Shown in pieces: positions 45,233 through 54,082 of a stretch of DNA of 64,000 nucleotides. Position 1 is the stretch's first letter, and the number at the start of each line of letters is the position of its first letter. The stretch is from Paucimonas lemoignei (GTDB lineage Bacteria > Pseudomonadota > Gammaproteobacteria > Pseudomonadales > Pseudomonadaceae). The notes under the pieces were generated by a model, which worked only from the letters and a program-made list of their open reading frames with translations, was not told the DNA's origin and searched no databases. Location: positions 2,852,001 through 2,916,000 of the forward strand of contig LS483371.1 of NCBI GenBank assembly GCA_900475325.1, in the 5' to 3' direction. The position numbers and the translations under genes were made by a program.

Positions 45233-45709
45233 CTATTTTCTGGCGGGCAACCCAATGACGCTGCCGAGAAGTTTGGGTTTCGGCAGCTCAGCCTGTGAGG
45301 CGGTTATTGCCTTGAGTCTCTCCTGTGTAGCCTCGGTAAACGGGGTTGCATGCGGGCCAGCCAGGTCAACGTGCAGCAGCATCTGTTCATTGCCCGCCAG
45401 CTCCGTGTCATCTGCGACCAAATGCAAGCTGTGATAGAGGTGTAGACGTTTGGCGTCGTGGGCGATCAGTTGGGTATGCACCTCAACCTCGGCGCCGAGT
45501 TTCACTTCATGCAGGTAATTGAGGTGCACCTCCAGGGTGAACAGCGAGTGGCCGCTGGCTTCGCGGTTATCGCCATCCAGGCCCAGAATGTCCATCAATG
45601 CATCGGTGGCGTAGCTGAAGATCAGCAGGTAGAACGCGTCGCGCAAGTGGCCGTTGTAGTCGACCCAGGCGCGCTGGACTTGGGTGGTGTAGGTGGTCAG
45701 TGCTGGCAT
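45233..45709 (-). CDS. cdhB: Thioesterase of carnitine catabolism (betainyl-CoA thioesterase type)
   Basis: The 158-residue protein is a hotdog-fold 4HBT thioesterase: QRAWVDYNGHLRDAFYLLIFSYATDAL carries the active-site Asp and the N-x-H turn, and HLNYLHEVKLGAEVEVHTQL the next strand. In P. aeruginosa the homologous neighbour of the carnitine dehydrogenase hydrolyses betainyl-CoA to glycine betaine and CoA. It is the last of four minus-strand genes in the order caiX-cdhC-cdhA-cdhB, matching that locus, and lies about 100 bp after cdhA. Confidence 0.88.
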   Translation of the reverse strand: MPALTTYTTQVQRAWVDYNGHLRDAFYLLIFSYATDALMDILGLDGDNREASGHSLFTLEVHLNYLHEVKLGAEVEVHTQLIAHDAKRLHLYHSLHLVADDTELAGNEQMLLHVDLAGPHATPFTEATQERLKAITASQAELPKPKLLGSVIGLPARK

Positions 45710-45815
45710 GTTGGCTATTCCGGGTCAGTACTCGTTCAAATGCGGGAGCTGGCTTGCTGGCAGTGGCGATCCACAATGGACAGTCGCCGTCCCAGGTAAG
45801 CCAGCGCCCAAAGGG

Positions 45816-46781
45816 TTATTCGGTAAAGCTCATGCCGTGCTTGGCTTTGGTCGCCTTCACCGCCTCCAGCACGGCGAGCAAGCAATCATCGCGGTAGCGC
45901 TCCAGCTGCGAAATGCTGCGTTCGCCGAGCTGATCAGCGGTGCCGTCAACCACATCGTCGATCAATTTATCGGTCAGCTCCGGCGCCTGCAGGTAGGTCC
46001 ACGGCAACTTCAACGCAGGGCCGAACTGCGCCATGAAGTGGCGCATGCCGGCGTCGCCACCTGCCAATGTGTAGGTGAGAAAAGTACCCATGAATGACCA
46101 GCGCAACCCGGCGCCGAAGCGAATCGCGTCATCGATTTCGCCGGTGGTCGCCACACCGTCATTGACCAGATGCAGCGCCTCGCGCCACAGCGCTTCGAGC
46201 AGGCGGTCAGCGATAAAGCCGGGGACTTCCTTGCGCACATGCAGCGGGCGCATGCCGAGGGATTCGTACACCTCAATCGCCGCTTGAATGGCTGCCGGAG
46301 CAGTATTTTTGCCGCCTACCACTTCCACCAACGGCAGCAGGTACACCGGGTTGAACGGGTGACCCACCACGCAGCGTTCCGGGTGCGTAGAACCTTCGTA
46401 GAAGGCACTGGGCAACAGGCCGGACGTACTTGAAGCAATCAACACATTGGGCCTGGCCGCCGCGCTGATCCTGCTGTGCAGATCCAGTTTCAGTTCCAGG
46501 CGTTCAGGGGCGCTTTCCTGGATGAAGTCGGCGTCTCTCACGCATTCTTCGACAGTGGCGACAAAGCGCAGACGGGTCTGGGCTGCACCGGGTGCCAGGC
46601 CCTGTTGCTCCAGGGCGCCCCAGGCATTGGCGACACGCTGGCGCAGCGCTGCTTCGGCGCCCGGCGCTGGGTCCCAGGCGACCACATCCAGGCCATGGGC
46701 GAGGGCGCGCGATACCCAGCCGCTGCCGATGACACCGCTGCCCAGAGCGGCGAAGGTTTTGATTTCAGTGATAAAGCTCAT
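45816..46781 (-). CDS. cdhA: L-carnitine dehydrogenase
   Basis: CdhA oxidises L-carnitine to 3-dehydrocarnitine with NAD+. The 321-residue protein has the 3-hydroxyacyl-CoA dehydrogenase-type Rossmann start [28 protein letters not shown], the [13 protein letters not shown] and SSTSGLLPS segments, and [17 protein letters not shown] with the catalytic His and Glu region. I chose the ATG at 46781, since an upstream frame start at 46835 adds an unrelated segment. It lies 62 bp after cdhC in the carnitine operon. Confidence 0.93.
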   Translation of the reverse strand: MSFITEIKTFAALGSGVIGSGWVSRALAHGLDVVAWDPAPGAEAALRQRVANAWGALEQQGLAPGAAQTRLRFVATVEECVRDADFIQESAPERLELKLDLHSRISAAARPNVLIASSTSGLLPSAFYEGSTHPERCVVGHPFNPVYLLPLVEVVGGKNTAPAAIQAAIEVYESLGMRPLHVRKEVPGFIADRLLEALWREALHLVNDGVATTGEIDDAIRFGAGLRWSFMGTFLTYTLAGGDAGMRHFMAQFGPALKLPWTYLQAPELTDKLIDDVVDGTADQLGERSISQLERYRDDCLLAVLEAVKATKAKHGMSFTE

Positions 46782-46842
46782 GGCGACGTTCCCGAGAAGT
46801 GCGGTGATTCGATGTACAAGCCAACCCAATGTCATTCAGGCG

Positions 46843-47730
46843 TTAGCCGCGCTGGGTAAGGCCCATCTTGATGCGGCCTTCCGCCGGGGTCATGACCCGC
46901 GCGCCCAGGCGACTGAGGATTTCACTGGCGCGTTCCACCAGTTGGCCATTGGTGGCAAGCACGCCTTTGTCCAGCCACAGGTTGTCTTCCAGACCGACTC
47001 GCACGTTGCCGCCCAGCAACACCGCTTGCGCGGCCATCGGCATCTGCATGCGGCCGATGCCAAAGCCGGCCCATACCGCGTCGGCCGGGAGGTTATCGAC
47101 CATGGCTTTCATGGTGGTGGTGTCGGCGGGTGCCCCCCATGGGATACCCATACACAGTTGGAACAGCGGGTTATCGAGCAGCCCTTCCTTGATCATCTGT
47201 TTGGCGAACCAGAGGTGACCGGTGTCGAAAATTTCCAGCTCAGCCTTCACGCCCAGCTCCTGGATACGTTTGGCGCCGGCACGCAGTTGCGCCGGGGTGG
47301 ACACATAAATAGTGTCGCCATCGCCGAAGTTCAGGGTGCCGCAGTCGAGGGTGCAGATTTCCGGTAGCAGTTCCTCGACGTGGGCCAGGCGCGTCAGCGG
47401 GCCGACGAGGTCGGTATTGGGGCCAAACTCCATCGGGCGCTCACCGCCGCCAATCTCCAGATCACCACCCATGCCAGCGGTCAGGTTGACGATGATGTCG
47501 ATGTCCGCCTCGCGGATGCGCTCCATCACTTCGCGATACAGCGCCACGTCGCGGCTGAATTTGCCGGTCTGTGGGTCACGCACATGGCAGTGCACCACCG
47601 TGGCACCGGCCTTGGCGGCTTCCACGGCGGCGGCCGCGATTTGTTTGGGCGTGACCGGTACATGTGGGCTTCTGGCGCTCGTGTCGCCAGCACCGGTGAG
47701 TGCGCAGGTGATGATGACGTCGTGGTTCAT
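46843..47730 (-). CDS. cdhC: 3-dehydrocarnitine cleavage enzyme (BKACE family)
   Basis: CdhC takes 3-dehydrocarnitine and acetyl-CoA to betainyl-CoA and acetoacetate. The 295-residue protein belongs to the beta-keto acid cleavage enzyme family. It starts [18 protein letters not shown] and carries the zinc-binding pair in VVHCHVRDP (His47 and His49), with the conserved [13 protein letters not shown] loop ([19 protein letters not shown]), [12 protein letters not shown] and GLEDNLWL near the end. It is the second gene of the operon. Confidence 0.93.
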   Translation of the reverse strand: MNHDVIITCALTGAGDTSARSPHVPVTPKQIAAAAVEAAKAGATVVHCHVRDPQTGKFSRDVALYREVMERIREADIDIIVNLTAGMGGDLEIGGGERPMEFGPNTDLVGPLTRLAHVEELLPEICTLDCGTLNFGDGDTIYVSTPAQLRAGAKRIQELGVKAELEIFDTGHLWFAKQMIKEGLLDNPLFQLCMGIPWGAPADTTTMKAMVDNLPADAVWAGFGIGRMQMPMAAQAVLLGGNVRVGLEDNLWLDKGVLATNGQLVERASEILSRLGARVMTPAEGRIKMGLTQRG

Positions 47731-47805
47731 GATGTAGGTTCCTTACAGGCGTGGAGATGCCATTCGCGGCCTGGAAGGACCGCGAAACGGCCGTTCAAAT
47801 CAAGG

Positions 47806-48750
47806 TTATTTGTTGCTCAGTTGAAGGTTTGCCGCAGCCGGTTTGCCGTCAAAGGTAGTGACCCCTTCCAGCCATCGCGCCTGGTCTTGCGGATGATCCT
47901 TGAGCCACTGTCTGGCGGACTCGAAGGCGTCCTTGTGATCCAGCAGTGGCTGCATCATCCGGCTCTCGTCGGCTGAGGTGTACGTCAGATTAGTCAGCAA
48001 CTTGTGCACGTTGGGGCACTGCTCGGCATACGTCGGCGAAGTGACGGTCCATACGGTGGCCATGCCCTCGTTCGGGCCCAGTGCGCTCTCGCTGCCACTG
48101 AGGTAAGTCATCGCCACGTTGACGTTCATCGGGTGCGGCGCCCAGCCGAAAAACACCACGGCCTCCTTGCGGCGAACGGCACGGTCCACGGCGGCGAGCA
48201 TGCCCGCTTCGCTGGACTCCACCAACTGGAACTTGCCCAGGCCGAACTGGTTTTTGGCGATCATCGCCTTGATCTGGGTATTGGCGCCCGAACCCGGCTC
48301 GATGCCGTAGATCTTGCCGCCCAGTTCCTTCTCGAACCTGGCGATATCGGCAAAGGTCTTCAGGCCCTTGTCCGCCAGGTATGTCGGCACGGCCAACGTG
48401 GCGCGGGCGTCTTCCAGGCTTGGTTTGTCTAGGACTTTGAGTTGCTTGGCCTCGACAAACGGGGTGATGGTCTGGGTCATAAGCGGGTTCCAGTAGCCCA
48501 GGAACAGGTCAAGGCGCTGGTCGCGGATGCCAGCGAAAATAATCTGCTGGGAAGCGGTGGTCTGTTTAGTCTTGTAGCCGAGGCCGTCGAGCAGCACTTG
48601 GGTCATGGCGCTGGTGGCGATCACGTCGGTCCAGTTCACCACGCCCATGCGCACGTTCTGGCATGAAGCGGCATCAGCTGCCATTACGTGGGTGCTCAAA
48701 ATAGCGCTGGCTGTGAGTGCAAGCACACTTCGGCTAATCAGTCGGTTCAT
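47806..48750 (-). CDS. caiX: Carnitine-binding periplasmic protein CaiX
   Basis: This 314-residue OpuAC-type substrate-binding protein has a signal peptide (ISRSVLALTASAILSTHVMA, likely cut near VMA/ADA). The quaternary-amine fold is visible as VRMGVVNWTDVIATSAMTQVLLDGLGY, LFLGYWNPLMTQ, KIYGIEPGSGANTQIKAMI and VVFFGWAPHPMNV, with Trp residues that form the aromatic box for trimethylammonium. CaiX delivers carnitine to an ABC permease encoded elsewhere (CbcWV in P. aeruginosa). It is the first gene of the operon, with the divergent regulator gene cdhR upstream. Confidence 0.93.
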   Translation of the reverse strand: MNRLISRSVLALTASAILSTHVMAADAASCQNVRMGVVNWTDVIATSAMTQVLLDGLGYKTKQTTASQQIIFAGIRDQRLDLFLGYWNPLMTQTITPFVEAKQLKVLDKPSLEDARATLAVPTYLADKGLKTFADIARFEKELGGKIYGIEPGSGANTQIKAMIAKNQFGLGKFQLVESSEAGMLAAVDRAVRRKEAVVFFGWAPHPMNVNVAMTYLSGSESALGPNEGMATVWTVTSPTYAEQCPNVHKLLTNLTYTSADESRMMQPLLDHKDAFESARQWLKDHPQDQARWLEGVTTFDGKPAAANLQLSNK

Positions 48751-48945
48751 GGTGAGGCCCTCGGCAGATTGTTATTGTGGGGTTTCGGCGTCTTTGTGCG
48801 CCGTGGGATTAAATTACCCGGCTTGGCAGGCGGCGAAACGCACGGCGGCGACCAGCTTTTGCACTGCAGCGACCTCCACCCCTTGAAGCCGACCCTGAAC
48901 GCGAGTATCACAGTGCCACGCTGACGGTCCGATGAGAGCGCCACC
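48751..48945. promoter_or_regulatory. Divergent promoter region of caiX and cdhR
   Basis: 195 bp lie between the two start codons. By homology with P. aeruginosa, CdhR binds here and activates the caiX operon in response to carnitine. Short imperfect inverted repeats are present, but I could not define the operator with confidence. Confidence 0.5.
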
Positions 48946-49950
48946 ATGGCCCAGGATTTCTATTTTTTGTTGATGCCGGGGTTCTCGGCGATCGGTTTTA
49001 CCTCCGCGATGGAGCCGCTGCGGGTGGCCAACCGCTTTGGCGGCGAGCTGTACCGCTGGCACATCTTGAGCGCCGACGGTGGCGCGGTGCTGGCGAGCAA
49101 TGGCATGTCGGTTAACGTGGACGCGGCGCTGGGGTCGCTGAAAAAAGGAACAACCTTGCTGGTGGTGGCCGGTTTTGAACCGCTGCAGTCCGCCACCCCG
49201 GCCCTGGCGCAATGGCTGCGTCGCCTCGACCATGACGGCGTGACCCTGGGCGCGATCGACACGGGCGCTTGCGTGCTCGCCGAAGCCGGCTTGCTCGACG
49301 GCTATCGCCTGACCCTGCACTGGGAGGCTATCGACGCGTTTAAAGAATCGTATCCACAGCTCACCGTGACCCAGGAACTGTTCGAGATCGACCGCCGCCG
49401 CATCACCTGTGCGGGTGGCACCGCGTCCATCGATCTGATGCTCGACCTGATCGCCCAGGCCCACGGCCCCGAGTTGGCGATTCAGGTCTCCGAACAATTC
49501 GTCCTTGGCCGCATTCGCACGCGCAAAGACCATCAACGCATGCAGATCGCCACGCGTTACGGCATCACCAACAAGAAATTGATACAGGTGATCGGCGAGA
49601 TGGAACAGTGCACCGAACCGCCCCTGAGCACATTGGCGCTGGCCGAGACGATCAAAGTCACCCGGCGCCAGCTGGAGCGCTTGTTTCGCCTGCACCTGAA
49701 CGACACGCCGAGCAACTTCTATCTAGGCCTGCGCCTTGAGAAAGCTCGGCAACTGCTGCGTCAAAGCGGTCTGAGTGTGCTGGAAGTGAGCATAGCCTGC
49801 GGATTTGAATCGCCGTCGTATTTCACACGCAGCTATCGAGCGCGGTTCGCGAAATGCCCGAGGGAGGATCGGCGGCGGGGAGGGAATGGCGCTCCACGGT
49901 CGGTAATCAGCAATGATGGTCAGATAGACAGCCTGCCCGACGAGGTTTAA
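48946..49950 (+). CDS. cdhR: CdhR, GlxA-type AraC-family activator of carnitine catabolism
   Basis: The 334-residue protein has an N-terminal DJ-1/PfpI-like domain (MAQDFYFLLMPGFSAIGFTSAMEPLR, then GAIDTGACVLAEAGLLDGYRLTLHWE) and a C-terminal double helix-turn-helix AraC domain (LALAETIKVTRRQLERLFRLHL; LEVSIACGFESPSYFTRSYRARF). It is divergent from caiX, as in P. aeruginosa. The last 35 or so residues (after CPREDRRRGG) look unlike the usual short tail, and the gene ends exactly where the sequence changes to gene-poor, accessory DNA. The C terminus may have been rewritten by the insertion. Confidence 0.9.
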   Translation: MAQDFYFLLMPGFSAIGFTSAMEPLRVANRFGGELYRWHILSADGGAVLASNGMSVNVDAALGSLKKGTTLLVVAGFEPLQSATPALAQWLRRLDHDGVTLGAIDTGACVLAEAGLLDGYRLTLHWEAIDAFKESYPQLTVTQELFEIDRRRITCAGGTASIDLMLDLIAQAHGPELAIQVSEQFVLGRIRTRKDHQRMQIATRYGITNKKLIQVIGEMEQCTEPPLSTLALAETIKVTRRQLERLFRLHLNDTPSNFYLGLRLEKARQLLRQSGLSVLEVSIACGFESPSYFTRSYRARFAKCPREDRRRGGNGAPRSVISNDGQIDSLPDEV

Positions 49951-50564
49951 AGACTGTCCGGATCCCCAAAAAACATTTCGACATGGCTCTAGAACAGTAG
50001 TTTCAGATTGAAAAAATAGAATTATGCCCCCAGTTATGCCCCCAAATGCACAGGGTGTACGAGCTATCGAGAATAGCGATTTCTGACGCGGATCTGGGTG
50101 GCCGTGGCTGGTATTCAGTGCGCCTCCGTATACTGGATTACCAACCCGAATCTGGCAAATTCTTGGTCGTTAGATGAATCGATATCCTTAATTGGAGTTG
50201 TCCGGGCTGTCTTTCAGCACCCGTCCTGAAATTGGCATCGTGATATGCTCATGCTCTGCAAGATGTTGCAATGGCGCTGGTCGCCAGAGAGATCGATCCG
50301 CGTGTCCACCGGCAGCCGGAGGGGAATGCTAGGCGAATGGCCACAGAAAACGCCTAGGAAGAGGTTGTTCAGCATTCAACGTGGTACGCAACGCTGAGCA
50401 TCGTGCCTCTGATCATGGGTCTCAATAGTCCGGTCGGCCCCAGCACCTCTCGCTTCAACGGGGCACGGAGCCGGATGGCAGCGAGGGCGCTCAGGTTGCA
50501 TATAGATGCGGGCGCCTTACCTTCGCTGTTCATTGCCAGCTAAGCCTTTGAGCTCGGTCGGCGA
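49951..50564. other. Gene-poor left boundary of the accessory region
   Basis: More than 600 bp without a credible gene. TTATGCCCCCA occurs twice in tandem (50022-50032 and 50034-50044). The rest shows only short frames. This is where the conserved carnitine locus gives way to toxin-antitoxin and defence genes, so it may hold an old attachment site or insertion scar. I see no tRNA and no integrase fragment. Confidence 0.4.
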
Positions 50565-50921
50565 TCATTCGTTGGGCAGGTGCAGTTGCCCTTCCATGGC
50601 GTCATGAAGAAGTCGGACGACCTCGATCACGTCGGAGGTTGCTACACGATAAAACACGATATGGCGAGGGCTCTTGACCGCCCCGTGGGGCTGTTTGGCC
50701 TGCTGTCGTGAATAGATGAGGTGATAGCTGCGAAGGCCCGGTGCCAGCTCATCGCGTTCGTAGCTGCCAATGCGATAAGGCGTGTCGGCGATCGCTTGCA
50801 GCGCCGCGATGATCAGCGCCTGATACCGCTGGCGTGCTTGATCGCCGAACTGCGCTTGGGAGAGCCTGAGGATGTCGACAATGTCGGCGCGCGCCGCGTT
50901 CGAAATCCGATACTGCGGCAT
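50565..50921 (-). CDS. parE: ParE/RelE-family toxin
   Basis: The 118-residue protein has the ParE fold pattern: PQYRISNAARADIVDILRLSQAQFG, a helical pair with GDQARQRYQALIIAALQAIADTPYRIGSY, the strand LRSYHLIYS, then HIVFYRVATSDVIEVVRLLHDAME with the conserved R-x-LH near the end. ParE toxins poison DNA gyrase; RelE relatives cut mRNA at the ribosome. The R..LHDAMD-like ending favours ParE. It starts one base after the antitoxin stop, so the two are tightly coupled. Confidence 0.88.
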   Translation of the reverse strand: MPQYRISNAARADIVDILRLSQAQFGDQARQRYQALIIAALQAIADTPYRIGSYERDELAPGLRSYHLIYSRQQAKQPHGAVKSPRHIVFYRVATSDVIEVVRLLHDAMEGQLHLPNE

Positions 50922-50922
50922 G

Positions 50923-51213
50923 TCAGTGTTTCTCGCGCGCGGGGAGGGTGGCCTCCAGGCTCAAGCCCTCGAGGTAGTGCTCCAGATCCCGTTCGTTCAA
51001 CTGAGTAAAGCGCCCTTGCTCAAAGTCCATGATGCCGATAGAGGTCGCCAGACGCAGGGCCTCAATTTTGGCGGTGTCTTCGGCGACACGCTGTTCCAAT
51101 AGCCGCAAACCTTCCCGCATCACTTCGCTGGCATTCTGATAACGGCCGGACTGAACCAGGTCCTGGATAACCTGTTCCTGGTGAGGGGTGAGCACAACGT
51201 TTCTCGTTGCCAT
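50923..51213 (-). CDS. parD: ParD-family ribbon-helix-helix antitoxin
   Basis: The 96-residue protein begins MATRNVVLTPHQEQVIQDLVQSGRYQNASEVMREGLRLLEQR, the ParD ribbon-helix-helix (strand NVVLT, then helices around the GRYQNASEV turn). Its C-terminal half (MDFEQGRFTQLNERDLEHYLEGLS) should wrap the toxin. RHH antitoxins repress their own operon. A perfect palindrome 41 bp upstream of the start is a likely operator. Confidence 0.9.
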   Translation of the reverse strand: MATRNVVLTPHQEQVIQDLVQSGRYQNASEVMREGLRLLEQRVAEDTAKIEALRLATSIGIMDFEQGRFTQLNERDLEHYLEGLSLEATLPAREKH

Positions 51214-51253
51214 AATGAGCTCCAGCTTTCGGTAAGAAGTTACTTCCGCTCAT

Positions 51254-51268
51254 TGGCATATTATGCCA
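51254..51268. promoter_or_regulatory. Palindromic operator candidate of parDE
   Basis: TGGCATA-T-TATGCCA is a perfect inverted repeat centred at 51261, 41 bp upstream of the parD start. On the minus strand it contains CATAAT-like sequence that could overlap a -10 box, fitting autorepression by ParD. Confidence 0.6.
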
Positions 51269-51974
51269 TTTTGCTTGCGAACACATGGTTCGAGGTTTGG
51301 ATCTGACGAAATTTGTCGTACGGGATCGTTCTTTGCTCCATGCGCACAACGTCAAAAAAAGTCTGGCGCAGGGGGGCGTAGTAGACATCTTGATTAGTGT
51401 GGAATTGGGCCTTCAGTTTGACCAAGCCTTGTTTGATGGGAAGGGCAGGCTCCCCGATCATTTGCAGTGCAGCCATGGGAGGGCGGACGTCCCAAGGCAC
51501 GCGCGATGTAAGTGCACGAACTGGCTTGGTGTGGGTGACAGCGACCAGAAGCAGACCTTAGAAAAAGTATAGAAAATCAGAGGCGATTCATGCGTTGTCG
51601 CGGCGGCAAGCTCTGTTTGTGTAATTGCACTCACTTGACTAGCTGTTTCCATTCGACTTGACCAGCCACCGTTGAAACGTAGCTATGCACGCCAAGGTGG
51701 ATTTATCTACATGGGAAGGATTGGACGGTAGGTGTGTATCGTTGTTGATGTGGCATCTTGTGGTCGATTTACTGATCCAAGCGAGATCAGATCTGAACAA
51801 TCTCTGCTCCCGTCAAGTCCAGATCATGATACCTCGATACGGTAAGACTTTGGATTTGAAAAAGTCAGCTGGTGGGAAGCGCTCTACCTCCCGGCAACAA
51901 TGCACGTCCACCCCACGTCCTCAGAACTGTTTCCTGCTCGAACTCCTTTCTGCGCTCTGGGAGATTTCAGTTCA
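51269..51974. other. Gene-poor stretch of probable gene remnants
   Basis: About 700 bp with only short, overlapping frames. A minus-strand frame at 51261-51500 (79 codons, beginning MPWDVRPPMAALQMIGEPA) and another at 51458-51652 in a different frame could be pieces of one broken gene, but I recognise no family. It adjoins the SLOG remnant at 51975-52179, which fits a zone of decayed accessory genes. Confidence 0.35.
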
Positions 51975-52179
51975 CAGGGGCTCCTTGAAGAAGTTTGCGT
52001 GAAGGCCGAGCGCCCCTTGGCCGTCCTCGCTGAACCTACCAAGGTTCAAGTCAAATGGCAGCATGGGCAGCTTCCATCTGCGCATCTTGCGGGCTCGGTC
52101 TGAAATACCTTTGCCGCCACCCAGTGCAATCATCGCCGTGGCAACTTCTACTTGTTCATCACCGATGTTTCCGCCGGTG
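51975..52179 (-). pseudogene. Remnant of a SLOG-nucleosidase gene (SLOG core only)
   Basis: These 205 bp align without gaps to 55034-55238, inside the intact SLOG-nucleosidase gene, with about 12 mismatches counted by eye (roughly 94% identity), all transitions but one. The frame is still open and corresponds to residues 125-192 of the intact protein, including the GGN, ALGGGKG and PFDLNLG segments of the nucleotide-binding SLOG core. Changes include Val to Ile after GGGKG and Gly to Arg in the LNLGGF loop. Sequence on both flanks is unrelated to the intact gene, so only this block remains. It is in the same orientation as the intact copy. Confidence 0.85.
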
Positions 52180-52315
52180 TGGGCACGCGGCCGGCAGGTC
52201 TATTAACTCAACGGTGAGTGATGATGGGAACGCGGACTGAAGAGTGCAATGCTTTGCCGTGATTTATAGTAGCTTGTCTGCGCCTCCATCCTTTTCCACT
52301 GCCTGCTGAGCCTTT

Positions 52316-53758
52316 ATGGAAGAACTGACCAGTTTCAGAGCGACTTTGAGCCATCGCCATTATGGCGAGGGCGCCTTTGAACATAGAAAAAAACAGCATT
52401 CGCTAAAAGATCTCAAAATCATGACCTATGGCTCTGCCAAGAGTACTAAGTCGCTGTTCCGATATGTCAACCAGGAATATCTCCAACATGCTGATGGCTA
52501 CCCAGCTACCGTGCTGATTGGACTAGCAGGTGTAGCAGATCTAACCGAGCAAGAGCAGTCGGACTTGGCCATAAATATTGTTTCAATCGCCGATCAACAG
52601 CGACAGACTGACCTGTACTTGCACGCAGCCTGCCACATCAAGCTTTTGAGCCATGATGGCAGGGCTTACCTTGGGTCCCAGAATCTTTCTTACGGCGCCG
52701 AGCCATACTTCAATGGAGCGAACTCGAAGAAAGAACATTTTCACCGTTTTCATGAGGTCGTCCTCAGAGTGGAAGATCCGGATTTGAGCTGGGTCGATAA
52801 CTTGTTCAGTCTAGTGCTAGCAGACCACCCGCTGTGGGTGAAGGTCACCTCTGAGCACATGGACTCAAAACGGGCGAGAGCCCTGGTAGCAGCCTTCGTA
52901 AAGAATGCTCAGCTCAAGAGAGTCATCGATCACTTGTCAGCGACGATAGACCTAGACACCTTTATTCAAAGCAGCCCTCAACTGATGTCAGTTGAGTTCA
53001 GTTCCATGAATAACATCGAACTGTGCAAGGCCGTGAGCGCGATCGCAGTAGCGGAGGACGCTGCTCCGCTTTTCGATTTGTTCAAATCGAACTTGCTGCC
53101 TGACCCCGACTTCTCTTGGTTTAAGCGTGAAGCGGTGTTGGAGGAGCTCAAGGGCATTATAAGTGCGGTGGGTGAGGGCTTTCGCGCTAAGAGTGCTCTT
53201 GAGGAATTGATGGAGGATGACGCCCCATTGCTCCTTGACGACGGTAACGATCGGCGTCTCGTTGAACGTATTCGTGCCCTGGCAACTCTGCACGATTTGG
53301 AGTCGTTAGAGGACTATGTCGTGAGGCATCGAGGCAGCATCATTCATTCGATTATCGAGTCTCCCGATTACTCGCAGGATTACATGTTCGGCGCAATAGA
53401 CAACGACGGCAACGTCGACGAGTCGATGCTCAACCAACGATTCTCCAGCAGTGTCGTCGAATGGGATGAAGACTCTGAAGGCGAACTGCATCGACATGAA
53501 CGAGAGATCATGACTATTGACCAAAAACTGGGTCAGGTAGATACCGCTAAGCTTCGGGCCGATTTGCGCGCGTTATTCGACAATGAGGTAAATACGCTAT
53601 GGGGTAGCGAGGTCCTTCACCGTGCGGAGGCTCTGTCCATGGCCCTAAAGAAGCTCTACGCACACGAGCTCAAAGACAAGGCTTTTATGCGTTTTGTTTA
53701 TCAATTGCGGGCTGGAAAAACCGGGGTATGGTCTGCAAAGTGGTTTGAAGGAGGTTGA
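52316..53758 (+). CDS. Phospholipase D-like (single HKD) protein
   Basis: The 480-residue protein carries one HKD motif at about residues 110-126: HIKLLSHDGRAYLGSQN, i.e. H-x-K-x4-D followed by G-S-x-N. The preceding core has YGSAKSTKSLFRYV and VLIGLAG strands typical of PLD nucleases. A single HKD usually means an obligate dimer that cuts DNA or RNA through a phospho-His intermediate. The C-terminal 300 residues are acidic and helical and match nothing I know (EDYVVRHRGSIIHSIIES, YSQDYMFGAIDNDGNVDES). It sits alone between the SLOG remnant and the intact SLOG gene, in the opposite orientation. A DNA-targeting defence role is inference. The SD is weak, so the start is less certain. Confidence 0.75.
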   Translation: MEELTSFRATLSHRHYGEGAFEHRKKQHSLKDLKIMTYGSAKSTKSLFRYVNQEYLQHADGYPATVLIGLAGVADLTEQEQSDLAINIVSIADQQRQTDLYLHAACHIKLLSHDGRAYLGSQNLSYGAEPYFNGANSKKEHFHRFHEVVLRVEDPDLSWVDNLFSLVLADHPLWVKVTSEHMDSKRARALVAAFVKNAQLKRVIDHLSATIDLDTFIQSSPQLMSVEFSSMNNIELCKAVSAIAVAEDAAPLFDLFKSNLLPDPDFSWFKREAVLEELKGIISAVGEGFRAKSALEELMEDDAPLLLDDGNDRRLVERIRALATLHDLESLEDYVVRHRGSIIHSIIESPDYSQDYMFGAIDNDGNVDESMLNQRFSSSVVEWDEDSEGELHRHEREIMTIDQKLGQVDTAKLRADLRALFDNEVNTLWGSEVLHRAEALSMALKKLYAHELKDKAFMRFVYQLRAGKTGVWSAKWFEGG

Positions 53759-54082
53759 GGGAGGGTTGAGGAAAATCCGATCATCCAAGGTTCCTTGCGG
53801 TATCAAGGTCATCTCCAAGAGGCATATCCGTCATCGAACGTTGAACCTTTCGAACAATGGTGATGAATTTTTTCTTCCATTCAATACCTTCAGATATGCC
53901 CCGAATGATATTTGGCATGATGCAGGGATGGAGCAGGGCGGAAGTGGCTGGTCTTCGGGTCGGACGTCATCAGTCAAGTTCATGTCTCCTTGCATAATCC
54001 GGCCCTTACGCCGGAGCAGGTTGCTCTTCATGGCGAAAGCGCCCTTGGCCGAAGGGCGCTCAACTTAACAAGAGACAATGGC
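53759..54082. other. Intergenic region between the PLD-like and SLOG-nucleosidase genes
   Basis: 324 bp between convergent genes. A terminator for the minus-strand gene lies at its right end (54036-54062). A plus-strand frame through it (53694-54068) overlaps the PLD gene end and has no family-like features. Nothing else is seen. Confidence 0.4.
54036..54062 (-). terminator. Terminator after the SLOG-nucleosidase gene
   Basis: AGCGCCCTT and AAGGGCGCT (54038-54046 and 54052-54060) pair around a GGCCG loop. On the minus strand the hairpin is followed by TTTCGCC. It lies 23 bp beyond the stop of the SLOG-nucleosidase gene. Confidence 0.7.

Noticed and set aside
50022..50044. CRISPR-like tandem repeat
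   Set aside because: Only two 11-bp copies with a single base between them; no spacers and no cas genes.
50565..51213. ParDE as part of the CBASS system
   Set aside because: It is separated from the CBASS genes by about 3 kb of remnants and the PLD-like gene, and it is self-contained with its own operator.
51285..51572. 95-codon plus-strand frame between parD and the SLOG remnant
   Set aside because: No ribosome-binding site, no family features, and overlapping frames on the other strand look equally weak.
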